DNA of 64,000 nt, taken from contig JARFIW010000108.1 in assembly GCA_036346225.1 (NCBI GenBank), forward strand, positions 3,596,001 to 3,660,000, in the 5' to 3' direction. A program made the position numbers and the translations under genes. Position 1 is the stretch's first letter. Each line of letters starts with the position of its first letter. The DNA comes from Platerodrilus igneus. Its lineage: Eukaryota > Arthropoda > Insecta > Coleoptera > Lycidae. Shown here in pieces: positions 1 through 11,199 of this stretch. Under the pieces are notes generated by a model. The model did not search any database. It was not told the DNA's origin and saw nothing but the letters and a program-made list of their open reading frames with translations.

Positions 1-465
1 CACAATTTGCATGCGAACGGACGTTCGTTAGTGTGCGACCTCAAATGTTCTTGTAAATTACTTTTTTGTAATGTAGTATATTCACACAAATTGCATGTGA
101 ATGGACGCTCGTTAGTATGTGTTCGCAAATGCCGTCGTAAAGCACTTTTTCGTGACGCGTTATAATTACACAAATTGCACACGAATGGACGTTTCTTAGT
201 ATGCGACTGCATGTGTTGTTGTAAATTACTTTTTTGTTTTGCGGTGTATTCACACAAATAACAAGCAAATGGACGCTCGTAAGTATGCGATCGCAAATGT
301 ACTTGTAAATAACTTTTTGTTGCTGTGGTATAATTGCACAAATTGCATGCCAATGGACGTTCCTTAGTATGCGACCACAAATGCTGTAAATTACTTTTTC
401 GTGATGTATAATCACACAAATTGCATGCGAATAGACCTTTGTTAGTGTGAAACTGCATCATATGT
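1..465. repeat. 84-bp minisatellite, about 5.5 copies
   Basis: The motif CACAAATTGC recurs at 1 (one mismatch), 85, 169, 253 (variant), 337 and 415. The period is exactly 84 bp four times, then 78 bp for the last step. Each unit also carries a 'GAATGGACG' block, a 'TTAGTATGCGA' block and a run of five to seven T. Because 84 is divisible by 3, the minus strand stays open from 415 to 41 and would encode a 28-residue repeat rich in Ile, Cys and His. No codon bias or domain supports a protein, and the open frame follows from the period. The array probably extends left of the window. Confidence 0.93.
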
Positions 466-1183
466 TGAATTCTTTGACAATTGTCAAGCTATATTAACTA
501 AGCATCAATTATTAATACAAATGCCCTTTGCTTTAATTTATTCATAGCAAGTCTATGCGTTTTTACGTGAAAGGCGGTGCTCAAGATTCTCTTAGAGGAA
601 TTTGCAGATTTGCACTAAAAAATATTAGTCGGTTTTTCTTGTGTGTTTATGACTATTTTAGTATTAAAAATGTCCTTTGATGAGAATATCTGGTTAATTT
701 GCCTCTTATTAATAACAAATGATTTTGAATTATATCGTCGGTTTAATTTGCAAAAGCTGTAAATCCATAATTTCTTAAAGTTGATGATTTGATGACATGG
801 GTTTGCAAACTATTCTTTAATGGATAAAAGAATACTCCGTAACTCCAAATAAATAAAACCGCTTACAATTTATAATTTTGTATACCATGCAAGTCCTAAC
901 CTATTTAAGGCCCGGTTGTTTAACTTTCATTCACTGCTGAACCAAGTGTACTATTTCAAGGATAGTTGTATGATCTCGAATTAAGAATTAACCGGAGTTC
1001 ATATATGTACTACCATTAAACGACGGTTAAACCATAGACAACTTATATGGTTAAACTATGTTCAGTGTATCTTAACCTAAGATTTGATTTCGTCAAAAGT
1101 GTGAGCAGTATTTAATTGTATACTTGATATTCCCAAAAATTTTACCGACGACAAAGATTTTTTTAGAATTAGTAGATATATAT
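466..1183. other. Unassigned AT-rich stretch
   Basis: No open frame, terminal repeat or recognisable element was seen. It runs from the last minisatellite unit to the ATAT duplication of the next solo LTR. Confidence 0.5.
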
Positions 1184-1187
1184 ATAT

Positions 1188-1731
1188 TGTTGCGATCCAC
1201 TATTAGGCAACCCGTCAAACATACAAACGCCCGAGGCACAGGATATTGTTCAGGATTCGCGAATTCTTCTACAAAATACTAGATAATGAGACCTATCTTT
1301 AATTCAGGGTATATATAAGGCCGCTTATGAATGTAAGAGTTAGTCTATACTTGAATGTCTAATATAAATTATATCGTGTATAGTGAATGTTGTTGAGCTT
1401 TTGGAAGCTTAATAGTGTATATACATAAATGTTATATGAGCTAAACGTGTCTATTGTACATGCAACTTGTAGTATACATAAATAGATAGAGCTTGGATTG
1501 AATAATAGTTGTGTTAGTGTTGTTAATGGACCTATGGTAAAGAAGTTAGTTTAAGAAGATATTAGTGCTTGTAAATTCATTAATGTAATAGTGCTTCATT
1601 GTTAAGTGGACTGAAAACATCTATAAATAAGGCATATACTGTTAATTAAACCTGTGAACAGTGAGTAATAAACACTATTGTTATTACTTGTGTTTTAAAT
1701 TAAAGAAACGCGGTAGCAGTAGCCCGCTTCA
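1188..1731 (+). mobile_element. Solo LTR, Gypsy-like, ATAT duplication
   Basis: The 544-bp block begins TGTTGCGATCC and ends CCCGCTTCA (TG...CA). It is flanked by perfect 4-bp duplications, ATAT at 1184-1187 and 1732-1735. A TATA box (TATATATAAGG) ends at about 1320 with an initiator-like TTAGTC about 30 bp downstream, and a polyadenylation signal AATAAA lies at 1667-1672. This is LTR anatomy with no internal region, so it is a product of LTR-LTR recombination. A 4-bp duplication fits Ty3/Gypsy. It does not resemble the other LTRs in this window, so it is a separate family. Confidence 0.85.
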
Positions 1732-1889
1732 ATATCATTGATTGCCAAAAATTTTTAAACACTGGATAATTTTGTAATGTGGAATGAAAATCAACTTATA
1801 GAACGTGTCTGTTAACGATAAATGTATACAAACTGTTAGAATGATAATAGACCAGATATCGGACGATGTACAAAATGAAACAACACAGT

Positions 1890-2620
1890 ATGTAGGTATT
1901 TCCATGCAAGATCTCCACGTTTAATTAATCAATTTACTTATTGTAGAAATCATGCTCTTACCCCCGAAGGTATGGTGTTGGTTACCTTGTGCTTTCTAAG
2001 CTTTCGATCTTTTTGCAAATTCTGGGAGATTTGCAGGGAATCGACAAAAGCACTGCTAGTAGAGTCATCTCAAAAACAAGTGCAGTTTTAACAGGTAGAT
2101 TTAAATATCTAATACAGTTTCCTCAAACAGGGGAGTCAACCAAAAGTGTATTTACAATTTTGCTTAACTGCCCAAGTGTATCGATGCTTTAGACTGTACA
2201 CATGTTAAAATTATATCATGTAGAGGAGTGTTAATGCCGAAGATTATAGGAATAGGAAAGGCTTTTTTCATATAACGTACAAGTTGTTTGTGACTTCAAC
2301 CTACAAATATTAAATTTTGTGTAGCATTGGCCAGCGTCTACACACGACTCCACAATATTTTCTAATTTAAGAATTAGAGCACAATTTGAAGGTCATTTTA
2401 GTGATAGCATTTTAGTTGGAGGTAGTTGTTAGGGTATAAGACCTTATTTAATTACGCCATGACACAATCCCCGATCGCCTGCAGAACAACTGTTTAATGA
2501 AGCACAGATATTAAGCTAGAAGAACCACTTTAAAGAAAAGGAATCAATAAAACAAAGACAGATGTGAATAGGAATCAATTTGCTCTAATTTCTATCATCG
2601 ATTTAAATTTTAACTTTCCT
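1890..2620 (+). pseudogene. PIF/Harbinger transposase relic
   Basis: In several broken frames this reads as a HARBI1-type DDE transposase. The first part is an N-terminal helix region with GDLQGIDKSTASRVISK (near 2020-2080). Next comes the first catalytic Asp in a LDCTHVKI context (near 2190-2205), then RNRKGFF (near 2250), then a STHDS-like block (near 2335), which is the usual order in the family. The longest intact frame is 1989-2192. Frameshifts and stops between every block mean it is dead. No terminal inverted repeats were identified. Harbinger transposases normally work with a second MYB-like protein, and none was seen here. Confidence 0.8.
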
Positions 2621-3214
2621 ACTTTTTAATGTGGACCTGCTAGCTTAATATTACGCTAGCGATCTCATTTTTTTTGTAAATGGCACATGGAACAATGACC
2701 GTATCAATGGTAACAATTAATACCAAATAACTACTAAAATATGCAATAGGTCTGAATCGAATGTGTCCAGCTTAAGAGTAGGTTAATTTACTAGAAATTA
2801 CATTTACCCAAAATGCAAAAATGTATTATTAGATTATTAATGTAACAAATGAAAACATGTTAGATTTAATAATGATCGTGTAAAAGAGGGGTAATTTTCT
2901 TGCAAACAACTTGATCCAGTCACTTTCCAAAATAGCCCAAAAACTGCGTAGCAAAAAATAGAGAACAAATTGAAACAATGTATATTGTGCAGTCATTACT
3001 AGAAGAAATATTTGTTCTTCGTGGTTGGAGAATTATCAAACCACTTAAAAGATGGTGACGTGCGGAAGGTTTGCCTTATAAAATACGGTTCAAACAGAGA
3101 TCAGCTAAAATTCCAAAGAAAGTGGACTGCTCAGTAGGTAAATTTCAATGCACTGAAAATATTTGCGATACTCAGAAGACGGAAATATGCCGCTATTATT
3201 GAAATTTAGACTAT
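2621..3214. other. Unassigned, possibly upstream part of the next relic
   Basis: No convincing frame or repeat. The pseudogene starting at 3888 was interrupted by the LTR at 3219-3887, so its upstream part should lie at the right end of this block, but I could not read it as protein with confidence. Confidence 0.35.
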
Positions 3215-3218
3215 AAAT

Positions 3219-3887
3219 TCTTACATTTTAAAGTTCATAATTACCAAACCGCAAGCGCGGTATATTAGACACCACGGTAGTTGGTAGCGCTAATCTTTAT
3301 ACAGATTTTGGCGCGCCCATCTGTCAATGACGTCACCAATATACAAATTAAATGCGCAATTGACGGAAACTATATATTAAATTAGCAAACAATTATGACA
3401 ATAAGGTACACACAAATACAGGTCCAGACTCCCACGAAGTACGCCAAGCGTCCTTCAAGATGGCTGGACCAGATCTCAGGGATCCCTTCCGGAGTGTTTA
3501 AAGATGGTGCTCCGGCGTGGATTACGGTTTGCCCTAGGCGGCTTACAAATTTATCAATTACCTAATATGTAGAGAACGACATGAGCAGCTTTATCAGGTA
3601 AAGACAAACAAAGATAAACAAAAGGGAAATCTACATACTAGAGATAAAGGCACGATACGATACCTAACACGACCACACTTCTTGAAGTCCCCGGCAAAAC
3701 AGCCACGTTACAGCGTCTCACGGAAAAACTTCCCCACTTTCTTTCCGCCACTCGCGTTGCGCGATCTGGCGCAAACGCACTCTGACGTGACGGAAATACA
3801 CGTCAAGTCTTTTGAATTTGTGGCGCGAAATTCCCGCATATCAAAATTAAACTAAAAAATGTTTAAGTGCCAATTTGGCACGTAACA
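3219..3887 (-). mobile_element. Solo LTR, Gypsy-D family, AAAT duplication
   Basis: On the minus strand it starts TGTTACGTGCC at 3887 and ends AATGTAAGA at 3219, a decayed form of the AATGTAACA end seen at 38067. AAAT flanks it at 3215-3218 and 3888-3891. Shared internal blocks with the LTRs at 5352, 32135 and 37485 include an ACCAACT..CGTGGTG block, the pyrimidine and GATA-rich middle and the opening hairpin. It is 669 bp against 583-631 bp for its relatives. The GTRAGT motif conserved in the other copies is degraded here. Confidence 0.75.
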
Positions 3888-4601
3888 AAATACAGAAAAA
3901 ACTTTATTTTGACCAATGTAACTGTGAAGCCACCCCTACGAATTCTTGCTGTAAGAAATCGTCTTCAAAGGTCTTATACAAAAAAATTCATTTTTGTGAA
4001 GAAAATAATCTAGTGCAAGTGTGTCAGCACTTCTTTTGTAAAACGTTGTGTTTTGCTCCATCTGTGGTGGCTGATGCCATAAAAAGAAAAACTAGTTAAA
4101 CCGTTTTGACGAAAACGATCGAAGAGGAGCACACGAATCGGTAAATAAAACCCAATCTGAAAAATACAAGTCATTAGATCACATATTGAATCATTTCCGT
4201 GCATGGAATCTCATTACAGTAGGAAAGACGCACAGCGAAAATATTTAGACAAGGACCTCAGTATCGAAAAATGTATTTTATGTACAAAGAACTGTATTTA
4301 AAAAGTGAAACCCAACCAGCCTCCGAAATTACTTACCGGAGAGTATTTGCAAATGAGTATAACTTGAGTTTTTTTTTACCACGAAAAGACCAATGCCTAA
4401 TATGAACTGCATACTCCAATGCTGACCCTGAAAAGAAATTCGAACTAGAGGCCAGTTACAATTCTCATATGGAAAGATGAACGCAATGTAATTCTGAAAA
4501 AAAAAAATACGAAAATAGGTTAAACAATAATATTGATTTTAATTCGGTTACACTTGACTTGCAAGCAGTGCTACAAATACCCAGGTGATGTAGGTTTGTT
4601 A
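3888..4601 (+). pseudogene. Relic of an unclassified multicopy insect protein gene
   Basis: Broken frames carry LVQVCQHFFCKTLCF (about 4013-4060), followed by a Val-Ala-rich helix ending KRK. A SHYSRKDAQRKYLDKDL block (near 4210-4260) and a FFLPRKDQC block (near 4370-4395) come next. I recognise this order from repetitive, uncharacterised insect proteins that I suspect are transposon-encoded, but I cannot name the superfamily. The reading appears to resume after the mariner, at about 6507-6560. It is interrupted at its left end by the LTR at 3219-3887 and at 4601 by the mariner. Both insertions are therefore younger than the gene copy. Confidence 0.55.
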
Positions 4602-4772
4602 CGAGGGACACTATTTATGTATTGAGAACTGGCAACACTGGTATTGCCAGGTGAAATCTGAAATTGCCATTGTAAAGTTTGACATTTTTGAGGTTATAGG
4701 TACTTAGAATGTTTTAACGTGCAAGCACTATTTGTGTTTTTACAGGGTTTAAAATTTCATCTCGGCCAAAAT

Positions 4773-6439
4773 ATGGAATTAATTCGCGAAAATTTTTGAG
4801 CTATGATTCATCATGACTTTCGACATGGTCTAACTCAAGAACAGTGCATCAATCAATTGAATTCAACTTTTGGCAATAAAGTGTCATCCGCAGCCACTGT
4901 ATATCACTGGTACACTGAATTCAAATGTGGACGTTGTTCGCTCGCGTTGTTCGCTCAGATAAAGAAGGTCGTCTAAAGTCGGTCGTTGTGCCGAAAAATA
5001 TTGATGCTGTGCAAAAACTAATTGAAGAAGATCCTCATGTGACATATCAAGAAATCGAGAGATGTTTAAGCATTAGTCTGACCGGCCATACATAAGATTT
5101 TGCACGAACATTTGTGTTTTCGGAAGCTGTGTGCACGTTGGATTCCACATTTGTTGACAGATGTCGATTGGTGCTGTAAAATGATTTCAAAATACAACTG
5201 TGGTGCATCCAAAGCGGTATACAACATCGTCACGTGTCGTAGATTTATGCGTATGAGCCAGAAAGAAAAGGTCAGTCGGCAGTTTGAGTGTTTCAATGTG
5301 AAGCAAACCCAACAAAAGTTGTTCGTTCTTGAACCGTTAAGAAGCAAATGGTGTTACATGCCGAAAATCGGCTATGTAAACATTTCTGATTTTAGTTTTA
5401 AATATGTGACTGAATTCGCGCCAATAATTTAAAAAATAGACTTGTGCGTGTATTTCCGTCACTTCAGACAGTTGCGTCGACGCCAGAGAATGCGTAGACG
5501 CGAAGTGTGGAAGGAAGTGCATGTTTTTCCGTCACGACAGGGACTAGTCAACGAGACGTCGAACAGTGAGTTTGTCTGTGTCTTTTTTGTCTTCTCTTTT
5601 AGGTAATGTAGGCCTCCTGTCTCGTACCTGTTATCGCTCCCTACCTTATGCCTATCGTATCGCTATAACGAAAAAAGAGAGAAGACAAATTAATTTGGTT
5701 TCGACGAGGGCGAAGGCCGACCCACGCCCAAAACGGAAATGAATATGGCTCCTGCCCAAAAGAATAACCGCAAGGTTGTGAAGAGCTCCACATTTTACGT
5801 GAGTACATTTTATCTTTTTCTTTGTATGCGATACAATTTTGAGACGCAATAATGACGTAATACCTTGTTGCGCAACATTATGTACGTGCTTATTATGTTG
5901 CCAACTTTCGTGGTGGCTCTTATCAATTACACGCGGGACTTTAACAGTATACCTTAGACTAGAACTGGGTGAAGTATATCAATGGTGGCGTTTTTTTTCA
6001 CGAAAACCTGTCCTGTGGCAACTGTGGCTCTCAAAAATCAAAAGACCGTTAATTCAGCATGGTATAAGACCATTTGTTTGCCTGAAGTTTTCGGTAAATT
6101 GAGAAAAATCAACCCAAAACGACGAATCATTTTGCATCATGAGAATGCGAGCTCACACACATCACATGCAATAAACGAGTATTTGGATACACAAAAGATC
6201 GAATTGATGGGTCATCTGCCTTACAGCCCCGACTTGGCACCCGTTAACTTCATGTTTCCAGTAATTAAATTAAAGATAAACTGCATGGACAATTTTCATC
6301 GCCCAAAGAAGCGGTTGAGGCCTTCAAAACGCATGTTTTAGAGCTACCGTCTTCTCACTGGACAAAGTGCTTGGAAGGATGATTCAATCGCATGCAAAAG
6401 TGTTTAGATCTTAAAGGCGATTATTTTGAAAAGCAATAA
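4773..6439 (+). pseudogene. mariner transposase, split and frameshifted
   Basis: The candidate ATG at 4773 opens a mariner-type N-terminal DNA-binding region (LTQEQCINQLNSTFGN, near 4830-4875), then stops and frameshifts follow. The first catalytic Asp region after NIVT (near 5225) is destroyed. After the LTR the C-terminal half reads almost cleanly: VATVALKN, ICLPEVF, HHENAS (family HHDNAS, so the second catalytic Asp is Glu), PPYSPDLAP-like HLPYSPDLAP with the third Asp kept, and a GDYFEKQ ending before the TAA at 6437. The DD34D enzyme would be inactive from the lost first Asp, the Asp-to-Glu change, stops and the 630-bp insertion. Confidence 0.88.
5352..5981 (+). mobile_element. Solo LTR, Gypsy-D family, in the mariner gene
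   Basis: It begins TGTTACATGCC and is flanked by perfect ATGG copies at 5348-5351 and 5982-5985. Removing the insertion and one ATGG rejoins the mariner transposase in frame across a Lys-Met-Val boundary. The family end TTAACA is at 5941-5946, and 35 further bases precede the right duplication. Either this copy has a longer U5 or a scrap of internal sequence remains. A splice-donor-like GTGAGTA sits at 5799-5805. Confidence 0.88.
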
Positions 6440-6615
6440 AAGTATTTTTCATCAAATTCATTTGTTTATTCTTTTTATTCCCAATACATAAATAGTGTCC
6501 CTCGTATAACAAATTATGGACGTACTAATTTTATGGATCGCATTATTAGAATCTACAATACGTACTATTTGTATATTGATATTTTTATAATATCGATTAA
6601 TTGTTTGAAAAGCAT

Positions 6616-8177
6616 TATTTATTTATTTATTTATTTATTTCCTTAATGGACAAGCCCTTTTTACATAATATTTATTAAATCTAATGAGCACAATTATTCC
6701 ATAGTTAGTATTTGTTTTGATTGAGAATAAATATTAAAGATAGTAGTGTTAAATAAATCAAACTAATGAGAATTGTTATTTGCTAGTTTGCTTAGCCTAA
6801 ATGTACTAGAATGTTTAACAAAGTTATATTTTACAGTAGGGCAAACAAAGTAAATATTTTTATTCCAAAGATTTCTACCAGGCACATAGACATTGTAGTA
6901 TCCAAGAAGGATACTAAAATCAATCTGATTATTAAACAATTTATACAGAAAAATTAAATCCGTTCTGTTTCTCGCTGAACTTAATGTACTAATATTCAGT
7001 TTACTTGCAATGGGTTTATAATTATGATCACAGAAATTCATAGTCATACCTATACGGGATGCAACATATCGAAGATAACCTCTTCGTATACTTTCCAACT
7101 TATCTGACTGAACCAAAAGAAATGGATTCCAGACAAGAACCATATGCTAATATAGGATATAAAAGCGAGTAATAAATAGTTCTAAAAGTAGTCGGATTTT
7201 TGAAATCATTGGATACTGATTTAATTAAATGTAAAATTTTTCTGGCTTTACATACAACATAATCAATGTGACTATGAAAACTAATACTAGAATCAACATA
7301 TACACCAAGATCTTTAATAATCTTAACTTTTCTCAAGAATCCTGATTCATATTGGTAATCAAACGCCTGATCAGTGCCACCAATGCTAAACCTAATAACT
7401 GAACATTTTGAAAAGTTAAATACCATTCCAATTTCCTTAAAGGAAGCTTCAATTCTCGTTAAATCCTGCTGTAGTGCAGAACATCAAAATCATTCATTAT
7501 TATTTTTAATATTTTTAAGTCATCGGCAAACAACAAAAATTTACTATGCAAAATTACATTGCATACATCATTTATGTAAACCAAAAATAATAATGGCCCC
7601 AAATGTGACCATTGGGGACTCCTGAAGAAACAAAAATTTCATTAGAGATTATTCCTTTTATATTTACCCTTTGTCGACGACCACAAAGATACGATTTAAA
7701 CCATAATAATAGAACGCTACTTACTCCATAGCAATGCAATTTATATAGCAATAAGTTGTGGTTTACCTTATCAAATGCTCTTACCAAATCAATGTAAATA
7801 GAATCTACAGAGTAGTTATGTGAAAGTGCTGTAACTATTGATTCAAGGTAAATGCATAGGTTAGTGTTAACAGATCTTTTATGCGTAAATCCGTGTTGTT
7901 CAATTATGTACTTATTAAGATAAAATTGTATTTTAATGGTGACAAGCTTGTCTATCATTTTGCCAAGAACACTTATTTTAGATATAGGCCTGTAATTGTT
8001 TATGTCTGTTTTGTCACCGCCTTTAAATAGAGGAACTATGTAGCTTAACCTCCATATCTCTGGAAATTCACCAAACTTCATCGAAAGATTATAAATCACT
8101 TTAATTGGTTCTATCAAGTTGAAGCGACAAGATTTAATAAAAAATGGATTATGAACTGTAATAATACTTTGAGGCAT
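6616..8177 (-). pseudogene. LINE (CR1/Jockey-type) reverse transcriptase, 5'-truncated
   Basis: On the minus strand the order is NNYRPIS (near 8000), a QHGFTHKRSVNTN block, YIDLVRAFDKVNH (motif A with its Asp), a decayed SGVPQG-type motif B at about 7610-7630, then LLFADDLKIL (motif C, FADD at 7521-7532). The C-terminal region follows in frames 7100-7426 and 6763-7143. The element ends in an (ATTT)n tract on the plus strand at 6616-6645, which is an (AAAT)n tail on the coding strand. The upstream endonuclease and ORF1 are absent, as expected for 5' truncation. Several frameshifts are present. Confidence 0.88.
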
Positions 8178-8234
8178 TAATTTCTCTGTACCATTTGAGT
8201 TATATATAACCTGTAGTTGTACATTTCTTTCTAA

Positions 8235-8990
8235 AATATATGAAGTACTGTGTGAGTGCTTTACAAAACAGTGTGGTGGAATTTACTGGTCGAATTTTCA
8301 TACCTAAGTCCTTTATCGCACCTTATATTGTTTGTGTTCCCTGTTTAATGTTGTAGGATGTGGCAACGATCTCCGCTACTAAAATCTAGTATAAAAAGGA
8401 TTGAAAATTTTTGTGTATGACAACCTTGAGAAAACAAACAATTATCATTAGTGATCTAGCTTGCTATAATGAACTAATTCAAAGGATTCATTAACTGGCT
8501 TTAGCTTAGAATGTAAACATTTAGAAGGTCATAAAGAAAGCAGGGATAATTAATTTGCATATTCGCTTTGTAAAGCAAATTAAATAGTTCATTTGTAATT
8601 TCTGCGAAACCTAGTATGCCTTCTAAGCAAGCTTTGATTAACTATTGCAGCTTTTTGTATTATAATACATGTGTATAATCCAGCGCCCTATGCACCTTGG
8701 GAATCTGCTAAAATTGTACATTACCTGGTTGGTTGCATCCATTTCATCATGTTGATATTTTAATAAAATCGTTGTGTAAATTAGCAATAACATGAGAAGA
8801 ACATGCAACGATTCTAGAAGCAGTAGATTTGTCAATGCCCATAAAATCTTCTGTGACCTATAAAAACTGCCCGTTGCACAGTATCTTAACGTAATAAAAA
8901 CTATTTCATCACCTGACAGTGCAAGATTTCTAAAAAGCAAGGTGAAATATAACTACATAAATGGTTGCTTATTACCTGTCTGTAGGAGAC
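8235..8990 (-). mobile_element. Harbinger deletion derivative, catalytic segment
   Basis: The right part (8640-8990, minus strand) reads as a Harbinger transposase: an ALSGDEIVFITLRYCATGSF-like helix, then FSRFPR with the ALDYTHV-type first Asp in a shifted frame. It runs directly into a roughly 400-bp block (8235-8640) that also occurs at 9925-10680 and 24205-24560. Since the 9925 copy joins the same block to the transposase N-terminus instead, the copies look like different internal deletions of one parent. No full terminal repeats were identified. Confidence 0.7.
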
Positions 8991-8999
8991 TGCAGCTTA

Positions 9000-10870
9000 A
9001 TCTTAACTTGATCAGAAGAAAACGTACACAATTTTTACTCAGTGTTACAAGTTAAAAAACGCATCATAAAAAATTGTAGTAAATAACTATGTTTAGGGAA
9101 TTGTTGTATAATTAATTTAGGGGTATTACACATATTCGTAAAATACAGTTTTAGATTGTAACGTTTTATTTTAAAACTTTCAGGAACTAAAATTATTCAT
9201 TTAGGAGTTAGGGACTTTATCTTAATATTTATAAAAATTCCCGTTTAATTAGTGCAATTCCGCTTATGTTGTGAAACCGCAGGATTAATAACATGCGGAT
9301 CTCGGCGCCAGTTGTGTATCATTGCAAACGTAAGTGCTGACACAGGGTTCTGGCGTGAGAAAGAGTTCATCCCACGAAGACAAGCGTTAGAACGTTGACC
9401 TCGGTTGGTGATAGAAACATAAAAAGCGAAGACCACCTATTAGTTAGGAACACTATCGTACTGCCACATCTACTGTATCGATAAACTTATCGGTGACGCA
9501 AGTGTTGTCGTTCCCACTTTTTACCTTCCTATTTTCTCATTGGTGAAGCCCTAATGATAGCATTAGCAACTCTAACAACAACAGGACGAAAACAGAATGA
9601 ACCACGATCCCTGAGAATCCCAAAACCTGACAATACCCAGGGTAAGTGTTTTAATAACTGTAATTCATTTGCCGAGATTTTATGGATAGGGTTGACCATT
9701 ATACTTTAAGTGAACTTATAATTCTGAATGTTATAAGACTTAATGCACAATATGATGGTCTAATCTCTCTGGCAATGTTTAAGGGAATTTTGTGGTATAG
9801 ACGGTTGGGAAACGGACATGTTGTTTTCCCAACCAGTCAGAACATGCTACATACAAACAAGTGTTTTTATAAGTTTGAATCGATGAGCATGCCAAAATAT
9901 TCATTCTAAACGTGACTACCATACTTTGAAGTACTGTGTGCGTGCTTTATAAAACAGTGTGGTGGGGTTTACCAATCAAACTTCCTTACCTAAATCCTTT
10001 ATCGTACTTTATATTGTGTGTGTTCCCTTTTTAATGGTGTAAGAAGCGACAATGAACTCCGCTACTAAAATCTGGTTTGGAAAAAAATCGAGAACAATGA
10101 ACAATAATCATTAAGCATTCAACTTGCCATAACGCAGTAATCCAAAGGATTCATTCAGTTGCTTTACCTTAGAACTTAAACATTTAGATGCCCTTAAGGT
10201 TAGCAGAGCTATACTTAGTGTTCGGGAAACGAATGCCTATTTCCAGCTATTTATGTTCATTTTATAAATTGCATTACAATCAAGTTGTGTTATATGAAGG
10301 CTGGCTATGGGTAACCGTTGCCTGAGGAATAAAAATAAATAAAGTTCTGGTTTTTTAAGCTTATATTGTCAATACAAGCTTTTTTTCACCTTTAACTTCA
10401 AGTAGGTAATAAAAATAAATTGTTTATACCATCAACCTCCTATTTAATTATAACTACTGTTAAAGGTCATCAAGCCAATATATCATGTCATAATAAACAA
10501 CTTGTCAACATTTAATTATATTCAAAGGGGTATACAGCAGAGCAAGATTCAGTACAATAAATTTGCATATTCATTCTGTAAAATTAAATATTTCATTTGA
10601 AATTTCTTTAAAACCTGTTATGCTCTCTAGGCGATCATGCAATTAACTACTGTACCTTTGTTTGTATCATAGTATCAGAATCTTTGTATAAACTTAGTAT
10701 CATTCCAGTATTCGTAATTATTTCCCCTATCTTTAAATATGCACACTCTTCTTGGATGCTCAATTACGTTTATAATTTCGATAGAATTTTCATCGTCTGT
10801 TAACTCCCCTGAGAGGCATTCATGTTCTTGTTCTATATCTTTATTGTACAATAAAGAATATTTAAGTAAA
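9000..10870 (-). mobile_element. Harbinger deletion derivative, N-terminal segment
   Basis: At 10690-10860 the minus strand encodes a Harbinger-type N-terminus (acidic stretch, then YEYWNDTKFIQRF). This joins the shared block at 9925-10680, which is interrupted by a MITE. Beyond it lie 9440-9925, unassigned apart from a perfect 10-bp hairpin (GGTTGGGAAA at 9803-9812 with its complement at 9825-9834), and a second shared block at 9020-9440 that is also present at 23865-24180. The minus-strand order N-terminus, block Y, block X matches the third copy. Confidence 0.62.
10210..10535. mobile_element. 326-bp MITE with 8-bp target duplication
   Basis: AGCAGAGC occurs at 10202-10209 and again at 10536-10543, bracketing sequence that starts TATACTTAGTGTTCGGG and ends AAAGGGGTATA. 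The related Harbinger copy at 8530-8550 has a single AGCAGGGA at the equivalent point with nothing inserted, so the empty site is visible. An 8-bp duplication and no coding capacity suggest a hAT-type MITE. The terminal inverted repeats are short and poor, so the superfamily is inferred only from the duplication. Confidence 0.8.
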
Positions 10871-11005
10871 TGAGCTCTTACAAACGTTTTATTTGGGATA
10901 GGAACAAATCATACATTTTCTGAACCCAGTTTAATTCAAGCAAAACCAAAGTTCTACTTAAACTGCAATTAATGGCTAGGTTTAATTCTTGAATTAAGTT
11001 GGTAC

Positions 11006-11192
11006 TGTTTTAATATCGTTTGATGTACATTTAACTAAGGTAAATAACACATTTAAATCACTACAATGTAAGAACATGACGGTTTTTACATACAGAAAGA
11101 AGAGAGAGAGTGACACAGATAGCAAAACATATTTAATTAACATAGTGTCTCAATTACAGTTTACTGTTAATCTTAAAACGGCTATTGTGACA
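11006..11192 (-). repeat. Gypsy-A 3' LTR
   Basis: The 187 bp from TGTTTTAATAT to CTATTGTGACA match 23662-23862 throughout, including the AAGAAGAGAGAGAGTGACAC block and the TAGTGTCTCAATTAC block. As the low-coordinate LTR of a minus-strand element it is the 3' copy. Divergence between the two LTRs looks high by eye, so the insertion is old. Confidence 0.82.
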
Positions 11193-11199
11193 CTTGCTG

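Larger units (their letters stand above)
4602..6504 (+). mobile_element. mariner element with TA duplication, carrying an LTR
   Basis: Both ends match as inverted repeats: CGAGGGACACTATTTATG at 4602 and its complement ending at 6504. TA lies at 4600-4601 and 6505-6506. Subtracting the internal LTR plus its 4-bp duplication leaves about 1.27 kb, the normal size for a mariner. Its single gene is described separately. It sits inside the relic at 3888-6560. Confidence 0.92.

Noticed and set aside
1..465. Regularly spaced repeats as a possible CRISPR array
   Set aside because: The whole 84-bp unit is repeated with no unique spacers, and the context is eukaryotic. It is a minisatellite.
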